This document shows, piece by piece, positions 46,874-59,412 of a stretch of 64,000 nt of DNA. How positions within the stretch are numbered: the first letter of the stretch is position 1; every line of letters starts with the position of its first letter. The stretch covers positions 126,133,721 through 126,197,720 of the forward strand of contig OY726559.1 of assembly GCA_963383645.1 (NCBI GenBank). The letters are read 5' to 3'. The position numbers were made by a program, and so were the translations under genes. The notes under the pieces are model-generated. The model saw nothing but the letters and a program-made list of their open reading frames with translations. It was not told where the DNA came from and ran no database searches. This stretch comes from Muscardinus avellanarius (Eukaryota; Chordata; Mammalia; Rodentia; Gliridae).

Positions 46874-49699
46874 TTCTCTAACCTGCCATTGAGAAAACCA
46901 TCACCATCTCTTGAGTTAAGGACTTGATGTGCTTAGCCCTCCTCCCGTGCCACCTGACCCTCTTTCTCCCAAACCTTTCACTTCAGGGGTATTTTGGATG
47001 AGTTCTTACCAATGTCCTCAGAAATAATTGGGTGTCCTAATTCACCCACATGCAAATGAATGCTCCCCTAAAGAGGCCTTATTATAATTTCCAGCCCTTG
47101 ATGTCTACATAATCCCCTATAGTTCCTTAACTTCTTGCTTTCTAACTTCTGTTTACCGATTCACCACTCTTGTCAGCTCGGTGCAGAATCAATTAGTAAC
47201 ACAGTTGTGTTTATTAGGTCTCCCTAGAGCCCCGAGAAAGCTGCTTTGTATTTATTAATGACTACACAGAGCACTACTATTTTTCAATAGCATCTAAAAA
47301 TGAGTAAATTACTGGAGATGAAATATAAAAGAACCTCAAATTTCAAAGGCAAGCCAAGAAAAAAAAAAAGCACATTCTTTTAAACCATCCATAATACTTG
47401 CACGGTTAATTTTATTCTTAATTTAATATCAAGGGGGAGGGGCAATTCTAGACTCTTCTTGTTCTACTTTTGGCATTTTGGAGTACACATGATTTGAGCT
47501 AGAGAACAGGCACGGATTTGGTAATTAATTAAGAGCTGGTTTAACAGGTCTAAATTTCATTATCACACACACCTGTTAAGTAATGTGCATCTGATTCAGC
47601 AAAAATCCACCCACAAGGTTAACTTGAAAAAATTAAAAGCAAGCAAGCGAGAGGGGGGTGGGGGGAAGAGGCCTAACTTCACAAATCAAGGTCCAGTTTC
47701 GTCTTGTCAAGCACAATTCCCAACAACCCACCTGAAATGCACCCAATCTGTACACTCCCGTTTTGTGAAGAATCTCTTGTACTATCTTAGGTATCACCCT
47801 GAAATGCACCCAATTTCCACACTCGTATTTTATGAATAATTAATTCCTTGTGCTACCTTAGGTGTCAAGTTAGAGCTGCCCGCGTGGGTACAGAATTCAC
47901 TACTGAAGGAAGCCTGAGAGACGACTCTGCTCTGATGATTCTTTCCTAACCAAACTTAAAGTGAGGGGGAGCAATTACTGCTCTCATTTGCCCTGCTTTT
48001 ATAATCCTGGTCATTTATGAAATAAAGACGCTGATCTGCAAAAATCACTTTGCATTCATGAAAAGAACTCTGGGAGCTCCCCCTGAGGATCTGGCTACGA
48101 GGCAGAAGCACACCTCCGTGCACTTCCTTTGTCTTGCGCTCCCCCTTTGATGTGCAAGTCACTAGTGGCGCAAGCTGGGATGGCTTTGATGTTGAACTTG
48201 GAGACTTTATTGTTACTAGCATGCCACAAGGCGGGCTGTCAGTCGGTTCTTACATCTGAACAACCGTGTTTCTTTACAGCACCTCTTTTACAAGCATCAG
48301 TCCTTAAGTACATGTTTTCACATTCCTGCTGATTACCACACTATCTTCGGTGGGGAGGGCTGCGCTCCAATATAACTACAGCACCCACATTTTCTGTAAA
48401 CACCCCGAGGCGTCATCAGATGGCTGGTAACCAACCTTCTTCGGTAAGAGAAGCCCGAGTGTGAAACATATTTCTAGCGAACGAAAACATCCTGAAAACA
48501 CTGGCTCCATCTTAACAGTCGGAATGAGGAATTTAGCCAATATTTTCTCCTAAGCAGCCATTGAAATCACACAGAAACTTCGAAGCCACTTCAAAAGGGA
48601 TTCAGAGCAGCAGCCCCAGCAGGGGACTCAGAGGCTGCCAAAAACTGAGACATCTTAACTCATCTTAAATAACTTTGTTTCTCTGCAGTGGTGGAAACAA
48701 AACACTTCTGTTACTTGATTTTGCTTGTGATAGAAACACTGCTTGTGAAATAGATTTCTACCAAACCAATTAATGTATCATTTGCAAGAGTCCAATGCAA
48801 TTTGAATTAGAAGATGATGGTTTTCCTAATCTTGTGGACTTCTTACATATATACAAGGGAAACAGGCAATCTGTTAATCTTTAAATATTTTTGTTGAAAA
48901 AGATACGGCTCTAATTTCATTTACTAGTTCCCATCAGATATTTTTTTTTCCAAACTCTTTTATCACTTCCAGAATTGCTGGATATTGTCAAATTCCACTG
49001 GGAAACTCCACACAAAAAGGAAATAAACTTAAGGTGTTTGCATCACATTATGCTAGCTTATAATAAATTCCTATCTTTTTTTAATAAATGTCTTACCAAA
49101 ACCTACGTTCTTAAAGATATCAGGTCTCAAATAGGAAGTAAGATGCTATTTTTCTGGGTGAGGCTCAGTTCTATTATTTACCTTTGATAGGCCAGTAACA
49201 TAGGGCATGCACTGTGTCTGCTTGCTAATAAATTCCCAACAATACATTAGGAGACTCAATTTCTTTGGGGTTTTGGCCTTGAATATTTGGTAAGGAATGA
49301 AATTGCTGTGGTGTGTGATGGTTACCGCTATCCCAGGGTTTCCATGTTCAAGTCCCTCCCTCCCTCCTTGGTTTTAACTCAACCATCAAAAATGAAAAAA
49401 GCTTTAGGCTAGGATTTGATAAATAAAGTATGACTGTTAATTTACCAGAACTAAGTCCGGGCATATTTATTATTAATATTTATGAAAGTTTGCTTGTTTT
49501 AAAATTTATTTAAACCAGTCGGCATAAATTATCTCTCTCTACCTTAAATTTTTAGTTTCAAAAGGAACCAGTTAGATGACTGAAACATCTATAGCAATTA
49601 GAGGCTGAGATAGGGGCAAAGACAAGAGACGTTTGTTTGTTTCTTGTTAGGTCTTACATAGGAAATCAGACCATCTTTTTGCTATAAGACAAACATTTT
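46874..49699. other. Repeat-poor intron stretch
   Basis: Contains a 66-71-bp tandem duplication (47729-47865) and an AT-rich, homeodomain-core-rich patch at 47440-47600. No exon was recognised. Confidence 0.5.
47729..47865. repeat. Local tandem duplication, two units
   Basis: Unit 1 (47729-47794) and unit 2 (47795-47865) share ctgaaatgcacccaat and tgctaccttaggtgt-like ends. They differ by substitutions and a small insertion in unit 2. Confidence 0.85.
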
Positions 49700-49860
49700 C
49701 ATAGAGTGGTGGCGCCAGAAAAGACCTTGATGGCTGTCAAGTCCAACACTCTTTTTGCAAATGGGTAAAGTGAGCGACTGAGTTAATCTGACTTTTATTG
49801 CACAGCAGACCCGGGGTGAGAAGCCATGTCTTCATCTTCTCCCACCCCGCAAAGGGAGTT
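49700..49860 (-). repeat. MIR-related fragment
   Basis: Phrases aaaagaccttgatggctgtc and aagtccaacactctttttgc resemble MIR3/MIR-type repeats. Confidence 0.5.
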
Positions 49861-49944
49861 TCCACCACTCAACACTGTTTTTCTACACGGGGACCAGGTG
49901 ACTCATGCTCAAAATAAGAGTGTCAGACTTGAGAGGTTTCTCCA

Positions 49945-50070
49945 TCACAATCATTTGTGTAGCTTAAAAAATTAATAATCCTTGAGCTCCACCACGGACC
50001 AGCGCATCAGAATCTCAATGGGCAGAGTCTGAGCTTCTGTATTTTTTTTTTTTTTAAAGCTCTCTCCACA
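49945..50070 (+). repeat. MER20-like hAT transposon fragment
   Basis: Phrases ccaccacggaccagcgcatc, agaatctcaatgggcagagt and gagcttctgtatttt fit the MER20 middle region. Confidence 0.5.
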
Positions 50071-50594
50071 GTGTAATACACAGAGAAAATTGGGAGCTAA
50101 GAAACCAGATGGTCTCTGGGCTCCCTTCTAGGTCCATTACTGGATGTTCACCATCAGTTGGAAAAAAATTCTGTGATTCAGTCCTCTGATGTTTGCCCAC
50201 GAAGCCACCGCCATTTTGATGGCACCGCACCATTTTGCTGTCGGTCTCACTTTATTTATCTAGTTCATTTACATGATTAAATATTGTCTACCTCTTTCCA
50301 CCACCATGTGCATCAGAGACCAGAGCCTGTCTGCCTGGCCACTGCTGGTCCCTGCCACCCTTTCTTGGTGCAGGAGGGGGCTGGGCTGCAGGCCCAGGGA
50401 GCAGGCTGTCCTTCCCACACCGCCAAGACCAGTTCTACTACGACCTGTTTCACCAGCACTAGAATTTGAACTGCATGGAGGTAGGAGATTCTGTTTGTTC
50501 AGTTTCTTTTCTCCCCAGTTGGCCTGACTCCTGTTGTAGCATCCGCTGCCAACCCCCACTTAATGGTCCTAATACTGGCAAGACCCACAGAATA

Positions 50595-50598
<4 letters not shown>

Positions 50599-50636
<38 letters not shown>
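50599..50636. repeat. (GT)n microsatellite
   Basis: Uninterrupted GT run. Confidence 0.97.
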
Positions 50637-50637
<1 letters not shown>

Positions 50638-51340
50638 GCAGGGGCCAAAGCTCCTGGACATGGCTTTATTCCAAAAAGGACCACAGAGCTGAAGGGATCA
50701 CAAGTAGCTCCAAGCACCAAAAGGGCCTCAGGATCTTCTCCTGTTTGGTCCATTTGGGGTAAAAATTTGCCCACTTCATCTTATATCTTGGTTGATTTAC
50801 AAGGCTGGGAAAGATATTTCAAACATGAACAATATCCAAATAGTGGCAGAAACTACTCCGACTGGATATTGTAAGGTTTGAGTCGCCCCTACCCCACAGG
50901 GGGCAGGGCCGGAAGCTAGGAGATGGAGCTCTGCGATTCCGGGAGGGAACCAGGCCTCCTGGGTCCGGAAGAAGAGTGTGCAGAGTTCAGAGAGGAGCCC
51001 GAGAGGGAGGGACACACTCTCTCCCGCCCGCCACCAGCCCCTGCGGCCACGCGGGGGCTGGAGGCCGATCTCCCACGAATAAAGATATCCATAATATTTA
51101 CTATGGATCTCCACGTGTCTCTATGCGCCAGTGGGACGCGCCTAATAATAATATATTATCATTCATTTGGTGCCGAAGGACTCAAACCTTACAGATACCT
51201 CTTTCACGCTGAAAGATTTCAGCTGATGAGAGAGGAGCACATGTCTGCTCTGAGGCCATTTACCTTTCTGCGCTTTGCTTTCTCCTCAGTAGGAGGAGGG
51301 CGTCAGACCAAGGCAGTGGTTCCCCAGCCCATCTGCTCTC
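50637..51340. other. Unassigned intron sequence with GC-rich patch
   Basis: A plus-strand frame of 171 codons (50923-51438) crosses this part, but it has no recognisable domain and runs into a hAT-like repeat. I do not call it a gene. Confidence 0.5.
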
Positions 51341-51516
51341 CACAACCACAAGAGGAGCTTTTTGTAAATGCAGATTCCTTGGCTGTGCCCCAGACCATGG
51401 GAAGTTGCACCTGTGCGTGTGAAATGTTTCCCAGTTGACTGTGGGCATCAGTGACATTTGGGAAACACTAGCAGGACCAGAGAACTCCATCATCTCTCCT
51501 AGGTCTGAGAGCCTCG

Positions 51517-51695
51517 CACAGGGTTTCACAAAGTGAGGCCCGAGGCCCTCACTAGAAACAACTAGAATGCTGCTTAAATCCGTGCCTTCCTCCACCTCAA
51601 CCCACACTCACTCTCTCTAGTGGGGCCCAAGAGCCTGCCTTCTTAAAAGACTCTTGGGCCGTGAGTTATATTCCACAGTTTCAAAAACATTGTTT
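51517..51695 (+). repeat. MER20-like hAT transposon fragment
   Basis: Phrases cacagggtttcacaaagtga, gaatgctgcttaaatccgtg and agtggggcccaagagcctgc follow MER20 order. A second diverged piece may lie at 51345-51470. Confidence 0.5.
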
Positions 51696-51860
51696 TAGGT
51701 AAGATTTTAGAGCTAATTCAATATCTTATTTGGAAGAAACCACATTCACATGTAAGAAGAGGGGGTGACCAGATCAAAATGTACTATGATGTCATTGGGT
51801 TGTTTTTTATAGGTTGCAAAATCTCCTTTATTTTATTTATTTTATTGTGTGTTTATTTTA

Positions 51861-52014
51861 GCATGGGATTGAGCCAGGGGTGTTCTACCTCTGAGCTATA
51901 ACCCTCAAACCCTTTTAATTTGAAATGGTCTCATGCTGGCCTTGAACCTATCTATGATCCTTCTATCTCAGCCTCCCAAGTACTGGGATTATAGGCAAGT
52001 ACCACTGCACCGGA
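51861..52014 (-). mobile_element. B1-dID SINE, older copy
   Basis: Inverted ID remnant (gcatgggattgagccagggg), short linker, and inverted B1 (ctcagcctcccaagtactgg). Confidence 0.85.
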
Positions 52015-53086
52015 CTTTCTTTGCTTTAAATTGCATGTAGCAAATGGGACTGCAAACCAATCATCCCAATGGCCCTAATACATCCCTTTCAGATTAAGTG
52101 TGATCACCAATTTCTCAGTGCATTTTTAAAATGCTGACTCATGGCTGGCTGGAGACACCCAAGTGGGAGGAAGGTGTCTCAGTTCTCTGATAAAAGTAAA
52201 CAGATGGCACTGGAATTGCCCAGCACCTAGTATAGGCACTAAGTATTTCCTGAAACAAACTTAGTGATTTATGTTTACCTTTTGTTCCACTGAAGCCTTT
52301 AAATGACATAAACAAATAGAAAGATGAAGGGGGAAAAGCCCAGCAACTGAAAAATGAAAATAGCTTTCTGGAAAACAATACTTCTCACTTGGTACAAGAT
52401 CACACTTCTGGGTGGTATGGCTTGAAAAACAGTTTGCTTCAGTAACTGATCTGGACTTAACCACAAGTCTTTCCTTCTGAACCATTGCTTTATTTCTAAG
52501 ATAAAAAAAGGCAAAATAGCAGAGCTTCCTTGCCCTTTTCCCCTTGTTTTTCATGAAAAGATTGAACACTGTCTTTCTAGTAGCAACAGACGAGAACTGT
52601 CACCTTCAAAACCTGGAGATTACCTTTCATTATCATTGCCTTGTTTAGTCCAGCTCAGATTGGAAGCTTTGGCATCTTGTCAATGTAAAAACCACACAAA
52701 CTTATATTCATACCTCTAGATAGTACTAGAAATAAACAAATTTGAGGAAGTAGGAAGAGCAAAACTTATTCTAATTCTTACACACAAATCAGATTATTTT
52801 ATTACTGTTTTACATCTGACACAGTACTGATATCCAAACTCACAATTCACTCCTATTTATCCTAAAAATTAGCACATAATTTTTTACTTTCAGCCACACT
52901 TTAAAGCACAAACTTTATTATGCTTGAAAAACTGATCCAGTGTATAGTCTTATTTTGTAGGCAAATCATATGTAATTAAGTGAAGCAGATGATCTAAGTC
53001 TTCAGATACAAAGTATTTAATAGATGTTTTTATTCATGTTTAAAATTGTTTTGTTGCCAAAAAGAGCTACAGAAATTTGCTCTTTT
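52015..53086. other. Unassigned intron sequence
   Basis: AT-rich; a short MIR-like phrase lies at about 52190-52260. No gene was seen. Confidence 0.5.
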
Positions 53087-53099
53087 CTAATTGTTCATC

Positions 53100-53211
53100 T
53101 TTTTTTTTTTTGAAGATTTAAAGAAGTTTATTAGAAAGATAGTAATACAGAAAATAGAAATACAGCTCCATACCAGACTGGTATGGAGGGGTGACTCGAA
53201 ATGAATACACC
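53100..53211 (-). mobile_element. Retroposed 3' end of an unidentified transcript
   Basis: On the minus strand this is a short transcript-like segment with AATAAA (53132-53127) about 16 bp before a poly-A run (T run at left). CTAATTGTTCATC at 53087-53099 and 53212-53224 forms a 13-bp target duplication, extended by shared T. Such a structure is the result of LINE-1 machinery copying an mRNA or LTR transcript. The source gene is not recognised. It contains an 11-bp inverted repeat with a 1-base loop (53166-53188). Confidence 0.8.
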
Positions 53212-53321
53212 CTAATTGTTCATCTTTTTTAAAAGAGAAATTTTCTATATTTAAAAGAGATAAATGCTGGACTTCATTAATGAAATGATTTATGACCCCC
53301 TGTAAAAACAATATTCAAGTG

Positions 53322-53530
53322 AGCCAGGCATGATGGTGCATGCCTGTAATCCTAGTATTCAAGAGGCTGACACATGAGGATCATAGATTAGAGGCCAGAT
53401 TGAACAATTTAGTGATACCCTTGAAACAGCAAGACCCTGTTTCAAAATTAAAAATAAAAGGGGCTGGAGGTGTAGCTTGGAGGCAGATTGCCCCTGGGTC
53501 CAATTCCTACTACCAAAATAAATAAAAATG
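53322..53530 (+). mobile_element. B1-dID SINE, diverged
   Basis: B1 (gccaggcatgatggtgcatg) and ID (gggctggaggtgtagcttgg). Short flanking repeat CAAGTG at 53316-53321 and 53531-53536. Confidence 0.87.
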
Positions 53531-53821
53531 CAAGTGTTAGGGAATAGAATTGAGGTCAAAACCTTAAAAGCAATACAAGGATCGCTATATAGTTCATAAC
53601 AGTTGTTTACTCATGAACCAAAGCTCACTTAAATTTAATATAGAAACAAATCGAATTTTATAAATCAGCGTTAGTCTTGTTTAATTTTAAACTTCCCTTC
53701 CTTCCAAAAAACTTTAAAAATCATTATCTTCCCACAGTGAAATTTGTAATAAAAAGTAAAACAATGAATAATGTTTTTGAATATGATGATGAATGCCTCA
53801 GAGCAACCGAAAAAATAATTT

Positions 53822-53834
53822 TAACCTTTGACCT
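53822..53834 (-). promoter_or_regulatory. DR1-type nuclear-receptor site
   Basis: On the minus strand AGGTCA, A, AGGTTA form a direct repeat with a 1-base spacer, the form used by HNF4, COUP-TF and RXR partners. Motif only. Confidence 0.3.
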
Positions 53835-54375
53835 TTTCCACTAGCCTGATGGGAAATTCATTGGCACCATCTTCGTTTTTGGTGTTTCATGAGCAAGTAA
53901 CCACTAGAGGGCAGCCTTCTCTCAGATCTGACACTGCTTTTCAGAAAAAGTATCAAAGCTTTTAATGCTCCTGTAATTATTTTTGCAATATTTTTGTTTT
54001 CCTGAATATATAATAACGAACAACAGTTAAACTAAAAACATTTCTAAACAGTTAAAATCCCACTTTTACAGATTACAATGAGACCACAAAGAGGCCATGA
54101 GAGGCACTAAAAATACGGCCTACTATGTATCCTAAAATATTTAAAACAAAACTTTTTGGTTAAAAAAATATATGTAAGTATTTTCTTTCTCTTCACTATG
54201 TAGTGGGTTAAGTGCCAAGTCAATTATACACAGATGGCACTTGTGTTGCATTTTTGGCATCAACATTTCAAGAGCTTCTAAATAAACTGAAGTGTTTGAG
54301 GAAGAAACTGACCAAGATTATGAGAAGACTAAACCGTGAACTTTGAGTAAAATAGACTAGAGACAGACAGCAGAT

Positions 54376-54378
<3 letters not shown>

Positions 54379-54420
<42 letters not shown>
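54379..54420. repeat. (GT)n microsatellite
   Basis: Uninterrupted GT run. Confidence 0.97.
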
Positions 54421-54421
<1 letters not shown>

Positions 54422-54539
54422 GCTACCAGTCTTCAAATAACTGATATTTTTTTTACTTGAAAATAGATTAAAAGCCTTCTGCACATATCAGAATCAAGAG
54501 ATTAAAAAAACAAAGGAGAGATTTATGTTTGATATAAGA

Positions 54540-54720
54540 AGACTTTAGTAATTCAACATGGAATAAGTTGCCTCTAAAGATAGTGAGTTCCCCATCATTG
54601 GAAGTGTCCAAGAATAACCAGACAATTATTTCCCAACAATGTCGTAGGCAGGTTCCACATCAATAGGACATTTACCCGAGTGACTTTTAAGGTTTCTTCT
54701 ATCCCTAAGTCTTGACAAAA
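54540..54720 (+). repeat. CR1/L3 LINE 3' end fragment
   Basis: Phrases agtgagttccccatcattgg, aagtgtccaagaataacca and gtgacttttaaggtttcttc match the CR1/L3 3' end, one of the oldest mammalian LINE relics. Confidence 0.7.
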
Positions 54721-57700
54721 CAATACTTATTTGCTCTCAGAAAAACATACCTCAAGCCAGTGTCTGGCAGGTAAATACCTAGTGAGTGTGAACTTTTGTA
54801 GATTTACTTGGAAACGTTTACACTTCTAGTGATTTTCTAAAAGACAAAAGTTTCTCAAGAGTATGTCTATAATTATGCCCCTTATCTCTGGGACACAAAC
54901 ATGACAGCCCTCATGAGGAAAGGATTCCTAAGCTTTCTGTGACACAAAGGCATATTAAAGATAAATGGAGTCTAGCATGGTTTTGTTTTATACCATATGG
55001 GATGAAGAAAACAGGAATGTCAGTAGAGCTCTTTGAGGGTGTTCTTGCCAGCTGCCGAAAAACAGAAGTTGGCTACTCTTGGAATTTGGTGTAAGCTTGA
55101 CAGATTTGTTTTGTTATAGGGTCAAAGCTTTATCTAAAGTCTTCATTTTATTTTAAAACTGAACAAAATCTCTGTATACAGAAAAACAAATAAACAAGAT
55201 AAATGGAACATATACATAAGTCTTCAGTTCCATCACGACGGTTGGCTTCATGTGACAGTATTCTTTAGAAAAGCAATGCTTATATTTCACCCGGATCCTC
55301 TTATAACCACGGAACTTAATGAAAATCATGGATGAAGAGAGCTAATGATAAGCAAATAAGAATAACCCCATTTGCACCAAATTGATTTTATTAAATAGTA
55401 ATTTAAAGATATTAGGCTCAGCAAAGTATTACATAATTGAATCTATTTTCCCCATATAAATGCCAGAGTTATAATTTCCACTAACTAGAGACAAAGTTAT
55501 ATGCAGGGCATTTCCAAAGCTTCCTCCCGGGGAGGGATGAAGATAAGAAAGAAGATCCGTGGCCATGCTGGGCCTACAGCAGCAGGAAGATCGTGCCGGC
55601 CTCAGGAGCTGACCAGTACTTTCGAAGGAGGACTCAATGTAATATGAGTGTGTATGAGCCTTAAGCATAAGTGTCTATGAGATAAGAATATGTATGTGTG
55701 TAAAGCACACACTCAATACAGATTAACATCATCTCCCTATTTATAATAGCTAGTAAACTTCAGAGGCAAGAAAATCAAAAGCAAAAAATGAAATCAATAG
55801 CAAGCCTTGGGAATAAACTTGTGTTACTTTTGATAGCCATAGAAGCAAAGATATTAACGTTATAGTATCTCCTTTTTAAAATGTGATGAGGGCTAACAGA
55901 TTTCACTTAGAAAAGAGAATTCAGAAACAAAAGCTTTCAGGTGCTTTCTCGCATTTTGCCCACTGGCTAATATATGCTATCGTTTCAACCTACCTACCAC
56001 TCTGACAATTCACAGAAAAAGCATACTTTATCATGTCACATCTAACTCCACAGGGTACGAAGAAGAGCTCTGATTATGAATCTTTGGTCCATGAGTCAAA
56101 AGGCCAGGGTGAAAGGAAGTCATTTCAGTGGAGTGGACTCATTAGGACTAAGATGCTGTAAGTCATTCCTCAAAAGGTGGGACTTTGGGACAATATTAAA
56201 TGTCATTTCACAACTGAGTTGTCACAGATGGATGGTTCAAAAAAAATTTTAAAGTAGAAAAATAAAATCGGCGTAGTTGCTGACTAGATGTGTTTGCTTT
56301 TTAAAAAAATACTAAATACGAAATATATAAAGGGACCCTTGATCTCTATTAATAAGCACTATGACAATTTAGGAGACACACAGAATATATTTCTATTACA
56401 AAATATTCTTAGAAGATTGTTTTCCCATATGAGGGGAGTTACTGATCACTAACATTATTTAAGAAAACTGAACTTCACCTCTACCTGTTCAGGTCTATCT
56501 ATCCATCCATCCAGCTACTTTTTCTCCCTGTAAATCTCATTTGTAAATATTATTTTCTTAGATTTCCCAGAGCAAATTACAGAGAGGCTGGGTGCAATTG
56601 CAGGTGCTTTGCAATTATTTACTTGCTGATCTCATCCATTTTTATTGTGATTCACTTGGCTGGGAGGGAAAGATGGAAGAAAAAGGAGCTTAGAGAACTA
56701 TGAATATATTTACAAGCATATTTACTAGGTATTAAAAAGTCAAGAAAGATCCAAGCCACATAGCATACATTTATTTTAGAAGAATTGTTTCTGTTTAGAA
56801 AATATCCTATTAGATACCTGGGCAGCATTAAAAGAATCATACGGTTCTCAGTTTAAATTGACAGCAAGGTAGTTTGCTTGGGCATTGCTTTGCTTTTCAA
56901 GAGATGAGATTGCTCATAAAAATACGTAAGATCAAGAGGCTCACTATGAAAGAGACATGTTCAAAATACTCTGCTTCACTGAGGGTCTGTCTCTCCCTCT
57001 CTCCATGCACAAATGCATTCACACTTTTTTGTCTTTAGAAAAACTGGCCCCTTCTTGCCAAATAAGCACTTAACTCAGCAGCCGTCTGGGCTTTCTCTTT
57101 CCAACCTCTCCCAATTCTACCATTGCAGTTTCCCCCAAATGGGGGGAAAAAAAAATCCCAGCGAAGGGACACCGTGGAAAGGGTGCTTAAGATGAGATGA
57201 GAGATTGAATCCAAATTTTACATGGTAAAAAGAAAAGGAAAACTGGTCAAAACCATAAAATCCTATGTGTTTAAGTTGGACCTAAACTAATCATGGAATA
57301 GAGAGTTCTCTTCAAAGTGACCAGGTGCATGAATAGAGCCGGAGGAAGGATCTGATAGGACAGAAAGTCCCCTGCAGTCTCCTTAAAACTCCACTCACGG
57401 GACGCAGGAGGCTGAGGAGCGGAGGGCACGGGCTCCACTGGAGGAATGGCTTCTCAGCACCAGGCCCAGGGTGACAGGGCCACGCACTTCATGATGAGGG
57501 AGGAAAGGCTCCCCTGATCCTCAGCCTTATCGCTGCCCAAGACACCATCCAAACGGTAGTGGAATTTTGTTGTTAATGAAACAAAAACAAAGCTGAAGGA
57601 GGAGACTAGAATTCTGAAATGAAGATTTATTACTTTTAAGCACGACGCCACTTTAAGTCTAAACTTATTTTGACAGCTAATGCAAAGGCAGGATTTTCAC

Positions 57701-58950
57701 CTCTGCTGAGTTCAGAAGGCCCGGTGTGGTGATGCTTCAGAAACCTCAATAACTCCGTCAAAGAGAGTGTTTGTTTTTCTTTTATGGTGGCTTGTTCTCT
57801 CCACCCCTGTCCATATGCATCTGTACCGACAAGCTTTACTGTAGCGTGTTTCTGTTTTGCATGAAAATCTAAGTTTTGCATATGGAACCAATTTAACTAT
57901 TAAAAACAGAGAGGCGGTAGGGAAGCATTTAATATGATTCTGGGCCAAGTTTTTTCCCCCTTAAATCTGATATGGAAACATCTACAGCATTCCTCATTTT
58001 CCCACAAACTATTTTTCTTCAGTTAAATTTTGCACCAAAGCAAGATAATCCCATTAAAACACAGGATGTTACAATATTGGGAATAAAATACTCTAATTGT
58101 GCGGATGCTTCTCTCTCCCTCCCTTCTTCTCGCAGGCAGCTGAGCGTATAGAAAATTGCCTCGCCACTACTTCTGAGCTACTTTTCTCAAGGCACGATAC
58201 CACGAATCTATTCTATTATGGCAGCCAGAGGTCAGTCCAAGACAAATGTGTGGGCATGAGCTCTGAGGAGGGGGAATTGGACAGTCTCATGATTCTATTA
58301 GTAAGAGAGTTTGTAGTAGAACTGCACTTTGTGCTGGCAAAGCAAGCGTCTATATGTGCTGTGTAACACCAAGATGAACCGATTAGAATACACTTTCCTT
58401 ATTGCCTGGCGGTTCCTGTTCATTACTGGGGAGCCATATAAAATTCTCTCGACCTCTGTCGCCATCAACACAAATTAAACTAAATGAAATGAATAAACAT
58501 CAGCTCTGGCCTCTCTCAAACAGCAACATCTATTTAAAAATCCCAAAATACTTCAAAAAATATTTTCAAAATACCCAAAATTTAGGGGGAAAATGGAAGA
58601 AATCGACTTCACGAAGGCCAGGGGTCATTTTACATTTAGCAGAATTAGTGAACAGGAGCAGCAAGAAAGTTTTTTTTTTTTTTTGGGGGGGGGATACAGG
58701 TAAGGGGGAACAGATTTCTTTTCCATAAGAACTCGGTATAAAAAAAAAAACATAAAAAACTCTTAATAGTTTTTCCTTCCCAAATGATTTCGCCTACTTA
58801 GGAGGGTGTAGTATCACGGGAAGGTTTCCTTTCTTTTACTAGACCAGTTGCCTATTCTCAAAAAGATTAAATAATACCATTTCCCGCGAGCCTCGGGGGG
58901 AACGGACATAAAATTAGCCGTGGGCACATCCCATAGAAAGATTCCACCTC
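54721..58950. other. Long repeat-poor intron stretch near the RORA4 promoter
   Basis: About 4.2 kb, AT-rich, with no nameable SINE or LINE. A T/G run lies at about 58670-58692. Regulatory function is possible because repeats are sparse close to the promoter, but no specific element can be assigned. Confidence 0.45.
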
Positions 58951-59412
58951 GAGACGTGCATCTCGGCGCCCAGTCCGTTTCGGCCTGTTAATAATTAATA
59001 AAAGAGATGCCACCCAATCTCCAGTGAGGACGGGGACGCTCGGCGGCCGAGTCTCCGCGGGCCCAGCCCCTCCGCGCTGGGGTGGGCGGCCGGCGCGGGC
59101 GGGGGCGCGGGCTGGACCCCGGGCGGCGGGGTGGGGGCGGCGACCACGACCCTCCCGAGCCCCCCGGGCCGCGGCCCGAGCGCGCCTGGCTCCCCGGGCG
59201 CCGCGGGCGGCTCTGCCGGCTGCAAACTTTGGGCGCCATCGCCGTCTCCCCGCCCCGGGCCGCGGCCCCCCGGCACCTGGCGCCCCCCACGCCCCGCCGC
59301 CGCCCGCGCCCCAACTTTCTTCGGGGAGACCCGGGGGTCTCCGGGGGGGCGGTCCCGCCGCCCCCGCCCCCGCCGGGCCCCCCGCCCCGCCCCGCTTGCG
59401 GGCGCCGCTCAC

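Larger units (their letters stand above)
730..59412 (-). other. RORA: RORA first intron (isoform 4), about 58.7 kb
   Basis: This is the intron between the RORA4 first exon and the zinc-finger exon, bounded by GT at 59412-59411 and AG at 731-730 on the minus strand. For the longer isoforms, whose first exons should lie beyond the high-coordinate end, the same DNA would be the last part of their preceding intron. The RORA4 end is very GC-rich for about 400 bp and then becomes AT-rich. No additional exon was recognised in it. The repeats and candidate regulatory sites are listed separately. Confidence 0.9.

Noticed and set aside
50923..51438. 171-codon plus-strand frame as a gene
   Set aside because: No recognisable domain, no splice context, low-complexity start, and it runs into hAT-like repeat sequence.
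57129..57149. Inverted repeat of C and G runs
   Set aside because: Short homopolymer-based symmetry next to an A-run; likely chance.
58953..58966. ACGTG as the HIF site of the RORA4 promoter
   Set aside because: It lies inside the intron, downstream of exon 1, and the 5-base core is too short to support a claim.
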